Shown piece by piece: positions 11,401-21,276 of a stretch of DNA of 64,000 bases. This DNA comes from Lomentospora prolificans (lineage: Eukaryota; Ascomycota; Sordariomycetes; Microascales; Microascaceae): assembly GCA_029532625.1 (NCBI GenBank), contig JARFXM010000006.1:2170001-2234000 (forward strand). Reading direction: 5' to 3'. How positions within the stretch are numbered: the first letter of the stretch is position 1; the number at the start of each line of letters is the position of its first letter. The translations under genes and the position numbers were made by a program. The notes beneath the pieces are model-generated. The model made no database searches. It had not been told where the DNA came from and saw nothing but the letters and a program-made list of their open reading frames with translations.

Positions 11401-12299
11401 GAAAGGATGGCCTTGAGGCCGCTAAACTTACGGTAGTCGACGAGACCGCCATCGGATTGCATGAATTGGATCCGCGTGGTGGCGGAGGAGAATCCGCCCT
11501 TAAAGTTGGCCGATATAGAGTCAATATACCTCCGAACAATAGGCGATAGATAGGCATCCACCGCAGCGGAGTTTCCGCGCGGGACAACGTTGATCATGGG
11601 GTGGACTTCTGAGGATAAAGTGTACGAGAAGCCCATCTCCGCCGCAAGCTTTCCTACGAGTTGTTCGTGCTCGGGATAGGCGTACGAGTGGACGAAAACG
11701 ACGGCGATTGAGTTGAAGCCTTTCGATTGCAACTCTTCCAGCTGTTGCCGGACCTCTGCAGGATCTGGTCTCTTTAGAATGCGGACGGTCTCACCAGAGA
11801 TGGTTGTGACGAGGTCCTCGTCGCCGGAAGTCGGAACGGTCTTGAAAGCGCTGGGGTCTTCTGTGTAATCTTCCATAGTGACGCGCTCATCGATCTCAAC
11901 TACTTGGTCATAAAGGACTTGGGAACGTTTGACAGCCAAGTCGAAAATGTCTGGACGTGACTGGTTTCCAATGGTCAAAAGGTCGCGGAATCCTTTGGTT
12001 GTCAACAGAGCGAAGCGCTCCCCATTTCGTTCTAACAGGGCATTGGTGGCAACGGTTGTGCCCATCCGTATGGATTCGACGTGTGAAAGGTCAAGCAGCT
12101 GGTCTCGAGGGAGCGACTGGCCAGTGACGCTCTCGAGAACCCTTCGGATGCCTTCAGTCGGTGCATCTTGGTAGTTTGCAGGGTCGACAGAAAGCAGTTT
12201 GAGAATAATATCTTCCCTTCCGGGAATTGCCGCATGGACGTCGGTGAAAGTACCGCCCCTGTCAATAGAAAAGCGAATGCGGTGGGGGTCGGTCGCCAT
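8460..12299 (-). CDS. OXP1: 5-oxoprolinase (ATP-hydrolysing)
   Basis: This cytosolic enzyme of the glutathione (gamma-glutamyl) cycle hydrolyses 5-oxo-L-proline to L-glutamate with ATP cleavage. The single-exon 1279-aa frame has the whole family architecture in one chain. A HyuA-type N-terminal domain starts with the nucleotide-binding DRGGTFTDV near residue 14. A second phosphate-binding motif, GFDMGGTSTDVSR, lies near residue 323. A HyuB-type domain runs from about residue 740 to the end, containing FSGTGPQVHGNTNAPP and a glycine-rich C-terminus. Length matches eukaryotic oxoprolinases (about 1280-1290 aa), which fuse the two subunits that are separate in bacterial hydantoinases. The ATG at 12299 puts the DRGGTF motif at the expected distance. 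It is divergent from the Zn2Cys6 factor starting at 13515. No truncation or frameshift is seen. Confidence 0.97.
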   Translation of the reverse strand: MATDPHRIRFSIDRGGTFTDVHAAIPGREDIILKLLSVDPANYQDAPTEGIRRVLESVTGQSLPRDQLLDLSHVESIRMGTTVATNALLERNGERFALLTTKGFRDLLTIGNQSRPDIFDLAVKRSQVLYDQVVEIDERVTMEDYTEDPSAFKTVPTSGDEDLVTTISGETVRILKRPDPAEVRQQLEELQSKGFNSIAVVFVHSYAYPEHEQLVGKLAAEMGFSYTLSSEVHPMINVVPRGNSAAVDAYLSPIVRRYIDSISANFKGGFSSATTRIQFMQSDGGLVDYRKFSGLKAILSGPAGGVVGYAQTSWDDEERRAIIGFDMGGTSTDVSRFSGTYDHVFESTTAGIQVQSPQLDIKTVAAGGGSILAWRNGLFNVGPESASAHPGPACYRKGGPLTVTDANLFLGRLVPEHFPKVFGPNEDEPLGVDITREKFIALTAEINETRRAGGLREISPEEVAMGFLNVANEKMASSIRGLTESRGYATEDHHLASFGGAGGQHACAVASVLGISRVIIHKYSSILSAYGMSLADVVHEVQIPAAIKYNADTEEGIRKQLEDLASQAGSELMRQGFLPDQISCEYYLNMRYSGSNSAVMTLKPADGDFKRDFEQAHKRKYGFHFPEKDIIVDDFRVRAIGASAAEAHQSPFAQLNALQRDAPISAPAPDGTNTVYFEGHGNIETPVYYLTVLKAGCEVNGPALIIDKTQTILVAPGSVARILDSFVVIDRTTKEPLKVDNSQGEFSSIQLTVFGHRFMSIAEQMGRTLQRTAVSTNIKERLDFSCAIFTPDGGLVANAPHVPVHLGSMSFAVKYQAEFWGGRLRDGDVLVSNHPTCGGTHLPDITVITPVFDGEEIVFYVASRGHHADIGGILPGSMPPTSTRLWQEGAAIESTKLVSEGRFDEDELRRLLLDEPAKYPGCSGTRRLQDNVSDLKAQIAANAQGIALIKSLINEFGLATVHRYMVGIQDCARDSVRSLLKSFRSTFGAEPLSAVDYMDDGTPIALSITISEDGEATFDFSGTGPQVHGNTNAPPAITYSAIIYTLRLLISSDIPLNQGCLEPIKVILPLGTILNPSPGLAVVGGNVLTSQRVTDVILKAFRAAAASQGCCNNLTFGTGGADPLTGEHKDGFGYYETIAGGAGAGPTWSGRSGVHTHMTNTRITDPEVLEKRYPCILRRFELRSGSGGVGRNAGGDGVIRDIEFRVPVQCSILSERRSRRPYGMEGGGEGAAGLNLVVTRDEATGTETILNLGAKATTKLLPGERIIVHTPGGGAWGAA

Positions 12300-13514
12300 G
12301 TTGGTGTCTCACAGCTTCTTACGGTGGATATGGATAGTTATGAGATGTGATACAGTACAGACAGGGTGGGGTGATGGGGATCGCTGACGTTCGCCGAAGC
12401 AGAGGGGTATCAAGAAAGAATTGGGTATGGCCGGAAGCTATTGCATTCAGAGGAATCGTAATTGTGTCAGCGTTGCACAGTTGGGCCTGGAGTACGTGCT
12501 ATTTTCCCCGGGTGCTGGCAGCGATTATATATCGAAATCGTCGATGTGGATCTAGAGAAGAGATTAGCAAGCGAATTGCTAATCCAAACTACCTCGACGC
12601 AGACAGATAATAACGGCGAATGGCACAGCCGCTGGCCTGGCGTGGTGGGTTGGGGTTGAGAGCCCGGCAGCCTGGAACCTCGGAGCCCATCCCCGCTGGC
12701 TTCAGCGCCCGGAATCCATCTCCACTGGCTTGTTTGGTGCGTCAGTTGGTGTTGGACTGGCTGGCACCAGCACTAATAACAAATGCCAGCGTGAGATGGG
12801 GCTGGCTGGCCTGGCGAAAGACGGAGAACGCTAGCCAGGCCAGGCCAGGCTATCAAACCGGGCTGACTCCAACGCCAGTCGTTCGAATCTTCAGCTCAAG
12901 AGACCTGGCAGTGATTCGTTGATTTGGCCAACAGAGTCTTACCATAACCCCAGGCTTCTTTCTCTTTGCTCCCTCCCTGTCTGATCAATTGATCGTGATC
13001 GGGCATTACGTCAATTCCAGCCCTATCCTCACCTCACCCCATCCCGATCTCGTCGGAGTGGATCCCCGACGGCAACACTAGAACCCTCCCAACACTGCCA
13101 GCTGGCTAAACAAACTTAGAACGCCAGCCATACGCCTGAAGCCGAGGACCCGACTGCAGCCGTAGCTTGCCTCAGCCTCAGCCACGTGATGGTCTTTAGG
13201 TGCAGCCAGCTGTGCTCATTGTGCCTCTGTGTAAGTCTGTCGGGGCCTTTGCGCGCGCGCGCTCTCTCTCTGGAATCGCACCCCGAGCCCGCGCCTGTCT
13301 TTTATCCCTTTTCGTCTAGGTCCGTTTTTCCACTTCTCCCTCAGCGGGCGAATCCTCCAACGCTCGAGCGCCAGGGTAGAGCGACGGAAATAATAAAGAC
13401 CAGCACTCCCCGCACGGGGAAGACTTGGTTGGCACGGATGGATTACCAGGGTCCGGCGCACAACGGCTTGGACAAGTGAACAAATAACAGAAGAGTACTG
13501 AGCTAGAAAATCAC
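12300..13514. promoter_or_regulatory. Divergent promoter region, OXP1 / Zn2Cys6 factor
   Basis: This 1.2-kb stretch separates two genes transcribed away from each other. From about 12610 to 13135 it carries a striking density of GCCAGC, GCTGGC and CCAGGCC words on both strands, such as GGGGCTGGCTGGCCTGGCGA near 12795. Near 13250 there is a short alternating GC run followed by CT repeats. No open frame here has a recognisable product. Confidence 0.5.
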
Positions 13515-16060
13515 ATGGCGAAGAATAGGAGGAATTTAGGTGTTCGTTCTGCCAAGGCAAAGGGGTCAAGACCTGTGGCGTAAGTTTGGCCCCCTCCACT
13601 TTCACAAGATGCTCAAACAAGGCTCACCCCCTGTATAATAGATGATGGCTGCATGCTAAACTATTTAGTATAGGTGCTTAAACTGTCGGAATCGAAGATC
13701 CTATTGCTCGAAAGACAAGCCGAGTTGCTCTAGGTGTATCGAGAATGAGTTGGTTTGTGTCTACGAGGGAACGAGGAAGGTCCTTGTTACTGAAGCGTGA
13801 GTCTGAATGCATGGTTCGAAATAAGTTAAAACACTCGCTTACCCTTGCGTTTGGACAGATATTTGAGGGAACTTCAAGCAAAGGCTTGGGCCTATGAATC
13901 TAGTGGTGAGATTCTACCTTTGAAACGTCACAGGGGACTTAAAGGCTGATTCTTGTGCCATTATAGAAAATAACGTTGCTTCTGAACAGTCACCCGAGGG
14001 AACATCGGTTGCAGGCTACAGTGAACGTGAAGAAGAGGATGAAGACGAAGAAGACTTTGGCGACGGCCGCCAGCTTTTAGAGCCTTTTACGCAATTGACT
14101 CTTGACAAGCTTTCGACCAGTGAGGCATCTCATCCGTTTTCGCTCCCGAAATAATCCAGAAATATCGCTAACCTTCTCCAAATACACTAGGCTTCAAGGG
14201 TCCAGGCTCTTCTGACAACTTTCTCAGAAGCGTCAGAAAGCTTTCTGGCTTACCTGGAGATGATGGGAGCCTAGATACAAACCCTAACTTCTACGAGCCC
14301 GGCGCGCTACCTTCGCGCAGGGTCATATCAAGACTACATGTCCGGCTACCTCCTTTCGACATCGCCAGGCGCTTATTCGCCGCTCAGTACACGTATATAG
14401 GCACAATATTTGCATTTGCGCCGCCCGAAGATACCCTACAACTGCTGCTGCTGGCGTACCGGGGACCGCCAGATCCCTCCGACAAGGATGCATGCCTCTC
14501 GTACGCCAAAGTCCTCGTCTTATTAGCGTTTGGACAACTGTACTCGGTCAACCAGTGGGTTAGCTTCCGCGGTCCGCCGGGCTTCGACTACTTCTCATCT
14601 GCGCTCAGTCTGCTCCCGGAGGCCTATGAAGAGGGTTCGATCGCGTGTGTAGAGACTCTCGCTCTAGTCGGGTACTTTATGCAAAACTTGAACAGGCGTG
14701 ATGCTGCGTTCTTGTATATCGGAATGGCTATGCGAATGGCCATATCTCTTGGTCTGCACCACGAAATCAGCCCAAGCGCTATGCCAGCCGACCCATCGGA
14801 CCCCAGCCATACCACTGAAGAAGCCCTCCGCGAACATCGCCGTCGTGTGTGGTGGTCAATATACAGCCTTGACCGGATTCTGTCGGTAAAGTCGGGCAAT
14901 CCCATTACAATCCAGGACGAGGACATTGGCGTGAACCTACCGTCTCGACTTCCGCACGAGTCCGAGTACTGCCCGGCCGTCGTCCTGGGCCACTACACGC
15001 AGCTCTCCCGCATTTTGGGCAAGATCCACATGACCATCTACCGCAGATCCGCCGCCCTGTTCCCCAAATCGGGTAAAAGCCTAATGGCGTCCGTTCAGGA
15101 AATCGTACTCGCCCTCTCCAACTGGAACCGCCAGCTCCCGGACGAGTTGCGGTTCGATCCCGCCCGCCTCAGCGTTAGCCGGGAGAGCGTCAGCACTTTC
15201 TCGCACTATTATCAGTGTATTAACATGACTGTTCGACCCTTGTTGTTCTACGTGGTGCAAAAGAGACTTCAAAATATCCAAAGCTCAGGTGATCCGTTGG
15301 AGAAGGAACGGGACTGGAGGGAGGGCCTATCTTCTTCGACAGTCAAGATGATTGACCTTTGCATCAATGGGGCCAAGGATGTCGTCAACATGATGACTTG
15401 GGCAGCTCAGAAGGACCTCGTCGGTAAGTCTGATCCTAGCAATGAACCAATAATGAGCGAGGTGACTGATGAATCGCCTCAGCAACCTACGGCTACATGG
15501 ACGGTGACCACGTCTTCTCGGCCGCAATCGCCCTCGTAATGGCGTGTGTCGCCTTCCCCACCAACTCCTCTAACACCATTGCCATGAATGCCGGCCTCGC
15601 TTTGCTCAGGGTAATGAGCGAGCGCGGAAACACCCACATAGCCGCCCGCTACGAGCTCCTCGACAACATCCGGAGAGCCGCGCTGCCTAACCAGTACCAG
15701 CACCACCACCAACATGCGGACCCGGCCTCGGATGAACTGTCGCCACTCGCACCCATGAGCACTGCCGAGCTCCACCTCGGCAAGACGGAAAATACTGTGG
15801 CTGGCGGCTGGCGCGAGGGCCTGGCGAGGGCGGACATGGACTGGTTGGACTGCGGCCTGGCGGGGCACGTGGACTTCCCCATGGTGGACAACTCCGTCCT
15901 CGGCGAGCCGTTCTTTGACGAGAATGCTAGCTCCGGTATGGACTATGGTCTTTGGGAGGAGGTCTTTGCCAATCCTACGATGGAGTCGAGCTTTGATTTT
16001 CCGCAGTGGACTCAAGTGGCTGCTGAGATGTTTCACTCGAGTGAACGGACGGATAGTTGA
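13515..16060 (+). CDS. Zn2Cys6 fungal transcription factor, six exons
   Basis: A nuclear, fungal-specific regulator of 732 residues. Splicing exon 1 (13515-13579) to exon 2 (13674-13796) creates a perfect binuclear zinc cluster at residues 23-50: C-x2-C-x6-C-x6-C-x2-C-x6-C, reading CLNCRNRRSYC then SKDKPSCSRC and six residues to the last Cys. Further exons are 13859-13905, 13967-14119, 14191-15423 and 15483-16060; all junctions keep frame. An acidic linker (residues about 85-100) precedes the middle-homology domain (Fungal_trans, roughly 180-430), which contains the diagnostic RRRVWWSIYSLDR near residue 345. The C-terminal part is low in recognisable motifs. The target pathway is not evident. 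Its only close divergent neighbour is 5-oxoprolinase, which makes that gene a possible but untested target. The basic N-terminus (MAKNRRN...) fits a nuclear signal. Confidence 0.93.
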
Positions 16061-16885
16061 GAGTGGGGTTTTTTTATTTTTATTTTATTTTATTTTTTTA
16101 TTTTATTTTTTTTATTTTTTTTGGTTCGATTATTCAGTCATAAATTATTGAACATAGTAGTTATGAATGGAGGCTCGCCAGGCTGGCTTGTGTCAAGAAG
16201 AGTAGCGCAAAAGCCGCTGGGCATGTTCCTCCCGTAAGGAACAAAACTAGGCTGATGCGCGAGTTAGATTGGAGATCCATATTGAACCTCTCTTGAACGT
16301 AGACACATGTCAATATCACATAAAACCATCTACATCACTCACGAGAGTTGAATTGTGAGAAAATACGAGTATAGTCATTTCTTCATCATTACATTATGGA
16401 GTGTATCAAGCTACCTAGCGAGCGATATCCGCCCGGAGCCGTGATAACCATGTACCACCATCGTGTTTCCGCCTCTTTCCATGTTTTGTTTCCACTGCTA
16501 AAACACGCAGTTTATTTCTCATTAATTTATTCTTTTTTGTTTGCTTCTTCTTTTCTTATCGGTCTTCCCTTCTTCCTCTGCTTCCGTCTTTAGGGTCTCC
16601 CTTGGAATAAGTTTATGGGTATCTTTCAATGCCGAGAGCCACCTATTTCCAAAATTGTCATACGCAATCCTAAGAGACAGCGCCCGCGTGCCCTGGCTGA
16701 TGGCCGGCTCAGGGTGACGAGGCATCTGGCGGGGGAAGAAAAAGCGACAAGAGCCGTGGCATTATTAAAAAGAAAATGCTGCAGAAACGGGCGAGGAAAG
16801 GAAAAGGCAATAGAAAAAGGGGTATCAACGCAGAGGGTGAGTCGAGTCAAAACATGGGAGAAAGGGGGGGGGGAGTCGACTCGTC
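16061..16885. other. Convergent intergenic with T-rich tract
   Basis: Both flanking genes end here. Immediately after the transcription-factor stop codon there is a 55-nt tract of TTTTA/TTTTT (about 16070-16125), which probably lies in the 3' UTR. Nothing else is recognised. Confidence 0.5.
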
Positions 16886-18577
16886 TTAAAAGGAGATGTA
16901 ATCTCGTTGCTCCTGGAATGCCGACTGGTCGACAGTGTCGTCCCCAAAGAGTTCTTCGACTTCGTCGGAGTCGACGTCGTCACTGGCAATGGAGTCGCTG
17001 TCACTGGATAAATCTGCAACGTCATCGTTGTCGCCATCACGCTGACCAGCTTTCCGAAGGACGCTTGCCCTCTCGCGGTGTACAAGTTTACAACCCTTGG
17101 TTTTGCACTTCCCGGTGTTGCTGAAGTCAGGGCATTCGAACACGTGTCTCTCGGGACACTGCGACCCTTTCTCGCAGTAGCCATATAGGCCAAACGGCCG
17201 ACACACGGGGGCTCCTGGTGATACGTCTGAGTGAGTATAGGGACACTGAGGGTTAGCACAGTTGCCTCTGGCATAGTGCACGCATGCCGGAGTCCTTTCA
17301 GCGGTGAGCTCATGTGAAAGATCACAGTTATCTCCGTGGGGACATGTCCCCTTGTGCAGTAGATCCTTGCATACCGCAACCTTCATCGGGTCGTGACGAT
17401 ATCGACACCCGGGGCCCTTGGGGCAGGAACCTAGATCGCAGGGAAAGAAAAGAAAAGTTAGTGTCGGGGTTCCGCAACCCATACATACCCTCATCGGACC
17501 TTCTCGATCCACAGTGATGATTGGGAGAGAAATCGATTCGGTTCAATGGTCTTGTGAGAGTGGGAGTTACCGGTTGTTGAAAACATTTTGCAAGGCGTAT
17601 CGACCTTTTTAACCTTGCCCGATTGCCTATGGAGTGCCCCAACGGTTAGCAACCCCGCGGCAAGCGCTGGGTCGACATACCTATGGGCCTTGACGATCCC
17701 GTCCCGATAAAGATTTCCTGTTTTGCTCCTAAAGAATTTGACGCCGCCAACGACGGCAACTTTGGGGGTAGCGCTGGGAGGGTTGATGTCACCTGTGTCT
17801 TAAAGTTAGCGAATCGTCACGGCTAGTGATTGATGATTCCGGACAGACTCCATCGGACAGGGGATATGAAACATACCGGGAAGTTTGGCAAGCTTGCTAC
17901 CATTCTTGGCTACTCGGAAGCGGATGCCTTCTACATCCAACTCGAATGCACCAGAATCGCTCGTGGATTTCGCTGTATTCGTCGTGGGACCGGCGCCACT
18001 GCTGACGAGAAATTTCTTGAGTTTCGCCTTCTCCTTTTCATCGCGATCTTGCCGCTTTTGCTGCTGGGTTTCGGCTATAGCTTTAGCCCTTGCCTGCGCA
18101 TCTTTCTCGTAAACGCTAGAATTGATCAGCTGGAGATGACGATCTGTCTTGGAAATCCAGGTGGGCTGCTGGCTAGAAGTAGGGGCATCGCCCGGATTCG
18201 TGGCCTGCTGAGCAGGTGCACTTGCACCGTTCAAAACTAGCGACTTATGCCGATGTTGGACACCGGGCCGCCGATAACCTCCACCTCTAGAATACGGGGA
18301 CGCGGGGCGGCTTCCGTAGGGAGAGACTGTTATCTGTTGTTTAGCAACACGGTAGACAGGCGCAAGCTTGGCTGGCCGAGCCGAGGGAGACAGACACCGG
18401 TGTTGTGCGTTCGAAACCGACGGCGCGCCGGGTGTTTGGTTCTTGTGGCGATTGATCTGACCTGCGGTGAGAGCCAGTTTAGTATCATAGGCTCCGACTT
18501 CCGCATGTAAGTGGTGGGTACCTACCAGCGAGCTGGCTGATTCTAGCGAGAAGACGTTTGTCCTCTTCGGTTGACAT
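16886..18577 (-). CDS. CCCH zinc-finger protein, ZC3H3/Red5 family
   Basis: A 449-aa nuclear RNA-binding protein assembled from exons 18577-18526, 18461-17877, 17792-17681, 17626-17571 and 17430-16886. The C-terminal half has five successive CCCH fingers, including CPKGPGCRYRH, CKDLLHKGTCPHGDNCDLSH and CVHYARGNCANPQCPYTH. The last two fingers (CRPFGLYGYCEKGSQCPERH, then CPDFSNTGKCKTKGCKLVH) match the order and spacing of human ZC3H3. ZC3H3 and its fission-yeast counterpart Red5 act in nuclear poly(A) RNA surveillance and export. The first finger is split by the last intron, and the join restores C-x8-C spacing. The tail is strongly acidic (DSDSIASDDVDSDEVEELFG). The central segment (FELDVEGIRFRVAKNGSKL and VAVVGGVKFFRSKTGNLYR) is typical of the family upstream of the fingers. 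Assignment to ZC3H3 is by finger pattern. Confidence 0.9.
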
Positions 18578-19209
18578 ATTCGCGTTTGTTACGGCTGGGT
18601 TTTGCCAGATTTCGTATCTGTATATCTCCTCGGGATCAAAGGCGTGGGTTGGGATGTGGTGAGAGGTTTTGGATGGAGAGTTGACTTGGGTGCTGAAAGG
18701 CGCTTGTTTGTGGGTGGCAAGAGTGGAATCACTGAAATGATGACCTAATCTTCACTGAAGGTCGACCATTCTTTGTGACTGGTCCGTGCACACACACAGT
18801 GCTCTGCGCGTTCTACTTTTTTGCGGCAGGGCAAGGCGCCGCCAGGGACGAGGTACAGCAACCAGTATATTGGCCGAACCAACTTTGACGGAAGCATTCC
18901 AGGTACAGAATCGAGTATTCCTTCTACAGCTTTGCTCCTTCCTCCTTCCGAACATACCGTGCCAACTGCCTCGCTATTGCATTGCACCTCATCTTTCGAC
19001 GGGACTATTTCGAAATCACCATACAGCATAAATCTTCGCCGAAGCCGTTGACCCGACCTTGTCCGACTGCCCAGCCTTCTTCCATTGCACTTCTCCAAGT
19101 GCACACGCGGCTGCGAAGACACCCAAAACATAGCCGTCTTCGATACGTCCGATTGCATTTTATCTCCCAACCTGCTCCCATCGAGGTAAACCCGCCAACT
19201 TAAGCCATC
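18578..19209. promoter_or_regulatory. Divergent promoter, ZC3H3-like / THOC7
   Basis: 632 bp lie between two start codons on opposite strands, so the promoters of both genes must be here. No consensus TATA box is seen. Both gene products work on nuclear mRNA metabolism, so shared regulation is conceivable, but this is inference from arrangement only. Confidence 0.5.
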
Positions 19210-20226
19210 ATGTCGGCCTGGGGCCTCCTCGACGAAAAAGAGGAGCAGGAACTCCACAAGCGCCGCCTCCTCAACGTCGAAGAAAAGCCCTTCAAGCGAA
19301 TAACCAAGCACCTCAACCAGATCAACGCCTTCATCAAGACCACCAGCCAACCACATGAACCCACCCTCCCAGATGCAGACGCTGATGGCACCCCGCCCGC
19401 CCCCGATCCAGGCCGCGACACCGCCGCCCAGCTCCGCGAGCTCGACCAGCTCCGCGAAGACCTAACCCTCGACTTCGCCGCCTTCGATACGAGCATCGCC
19501 CGCCTGCAGTTCCTGTTTGACGCGAACCAGCGCGAGCGCGCTGGCTACGAGGAGAAGCGCCAGGCCATCCTGGACGAGTGCCAGGCCGTGCGCGACCGCA
19601 ACGTCGAGCTGCGCGTCGGGCTCGAGGAAGCTCGCGCCACCATGGCCCAGCGCAAAAAGTTCGACGAGCTCGCCGAGAAGATTACGAACAACAAGCTGCT
19701 GCGGCCCCGGGAGGACCAGGTCGCCGCGCTGCAGAAGCTTGAGGAGGAGTGCAGGGAGCTGGAGCGGGAGAGCGAGACGTACAGCGTCACATGGAGAGAG
19801 AGGAGAGACCAGTTCAACAGGATCATGGAGGAGGGTATGCTGCTGCGTCGGCAGATTAGGGACGAGAAGGAGGAGGTCGACCGGCGCGAGGGCATGAATG
19901 AGGATGGGGAGGAAGACGGCGAGGCGTCGAGGGATGGGCAGACGCCGCTACCGCCCCAGAGTGGCAATGCCACTCCACACGTCGATAGCGGCATGGTGCC
20001 TCGGTCCCGCGAGGGAACGCCCGCTGCCGATGGTTTGAAGCCAAAGCGAGAGCTTCCGGGAGCATCATCGGGGAGCCAGGCGCCAAGCCGATCGGCAACA
20101 CCACAACCACAAGTGGCTAGGGATGATATCGAAGAAGGAGAAGATGTGGAGATGAGGGACGAAGAGAAACTCGCTGGTGGCGAGACGCCGCGTATTACCA
20201 TTGACGCGCCCGCATATTACCATTGA
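19210..20226 (+). CDS. THO complex subunit 7, altered C-terminus
   Basis: A subunit of the nuclear THO/TREX complex, which couples transcription to mRNA export. The 338-aa intronless frame starts MSAWGLLDEKEEQELHKRRL and continues with the helical THOC7/Mft1-type domain (about residues 5-150). A long coiled coil follows (about 85-240: LRELDQLREDL, then KKFDELAEKITNNKLLRPRE). The last third is acidic and low-complexity. The end is odd: a 22-bp sequence is tandemly duplicated at 20193-20236, so the frame terminates as ...DAPAYYH. Reading past one copy instead would give an acidic tail ending MEVDGE and a stop at 20279-20281. See the separate repeat entry and finding. The convergent neighbour is cofactor A, whose stop lies 250 bp away. 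Confidence 0.9.
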   Translation: MSAWGLLDEKEEQELHKRRLLNVEEKPFKRITKHLNQINAFIKTTSQPHEPTLPDADADGTPPAPDPGRDTAAQLRELDQLREDLTLDFAAFDTSIARLQFLFDANQRERAGYEEKRQAILDECQAVRDRNVELRVGLEEARATMAQRKKFDELAEKITNNKLLRPREDQVAALQKLEEECRELERESETYSVTWRERRDQFNRIMEEGMLLRRQIRDEKEEVDRREGMNEDGEEDGEASRDGQTPLPPQSGNATPHVDSGMVPRSREGTPAADGLKPKRELPGASSGSQAPSRSATPQPQVARDDIEEGEDVEMRDEEKLAGGETPRITIDAPAYYH

Positions 20227-20236
20227 CGCGCCCGCA
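20193..20236 (+). repeat. 22-bp perfect tandem duplication inside THOC7
   Basis: Two identical 22-bp units, 20193-20214 and 20215-20236, abut directly. The first lies in the coding frame and the second contains the stop codon used. Because 22 is not a multiple of three, the duplication changes the frame. It is too short to be an intron. Confidence 0.95.
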
Positions 20237-20476
20237 GCTGCAAACGGTAATAGCGATAAGATGGAAGTTGATGGAGAGTAGGGAAGCCTGTATTACTATC
20301 TATAAAGTTTGTGCACACCAAAAAATTTCGGGAATCTATGCCAGCGCGGCGTTTAGACGCTCTTATTTACACGATGCCCAGACTTTCCCTAGTTTCATTC
20401 CCTCCCAGACCGACGCGAGTCAGTATTATACAGGCCCAATTGCCCTCCTCACATGTGTCTCGATGCCCGCCGAGGG

Positions 20477-21276
20477 CTAGAAATCATCCGCGTTAATCGG
20501 AGGCAACCCTAGAACCTCTCTTCCCTTATCAAGAGCCGCCTTTGCGTTATCCAGCTCGTTGACGGGAGTGGGATCCTCGGCGTAGGCTAGTTCCTCCTGG
20601 ACTGACTTCATGCCAGCGTCAATCTTTTTGTGGAGAGGTTTGAACACGGCCTCAGTTTCGGTGATAGCACGTTCCTGTGTGACACGTCAAGGTTAATTCG
20701 GTATTTCTCCCGAGCACATGATCTCCTAGCCGTGTGTGACGCTGTTGTTGTCTGTGACGTGGCGCGATAGGTCTGGATGAGAAAAGAGTTCCACCGAAAT
20801 CAAGCGGCATCATCGAGGGCGATTAGAGACCAAAGGAGCAAGATGGGACGAATCTCATCCAAGGTGGACAAGGGAATAGGAAATGAACAATAGAGAAACT
20901 TAAAAGAGGAAGCGGGGTGCAGGAAACATGGGTGGAAGGCGGGGTAGTAACCAAATAAAAAAAAACCAGCAGACGCTTCCCCTTTTTCCCTTCCCCCAAT
21001 CCCCTTCAAAGAGAAAGCCGGGCAGAAAAGGAAAAGAAAGAGCCTTACCTCTTGACGGATCATATACTCTGAGTTGACATCGACATTCACACCGTTTGAC
21101 AAGTCGGCTTTGAGCTTCTCGACACGCTGCTTCTGTAGTTGGAGCTCCTTGTGGTACGACTGTTCCTCCTTAATGAGCCGGAAGAGGGCCTGAGTAGCAA
21201 TGTGGAGCTTGGAGGGGCCGCCGCGAGGAGGGTTCACGCGATCCCAGTAGCTAGTCTCCGTCGCTGTTCGATCCAT
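20477..21276 (-). CDS. Tubulin-binding cofactor A
   Basis: A small cytosolic chaperone that captures beta-tubulin in the tubulin folding pathway (yeast Rbl2, human TBCA). Two exons, 21276-21049 and 20674-20477, join in phase after IRQE to give 141 residues. The product is almost wholly alpha-helical, as expected for the three-helix TBCA fold: LHIATQALFRLIKEEQSYHK, then KQRVEKLKADL, then AVFKPLHKKIDAGMKSVQEE and a third helix in the second exon. The 374-nt intron has a GTAAGG donor and a CACAG acceptor and is unusually long for this window. The N-terminal extension MDRTATETSYWDRVNPPRG is somewhat longer than in yeast. Alpha-tubulin is encoded on the same contig at 42 kb. Confidence 0.93.

Noticed and set aside
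12880..12902. GTTCGAATC resembling a tRNA B box
   Set aside because: No matching A box, acceptor stem or T-stem pairing around it.
15479..16036. 185-codon minus-strand frame
   Set aside because: Antisense to the last exon of the Zn2Cys6 factor, whose splicing and domains are consistent.
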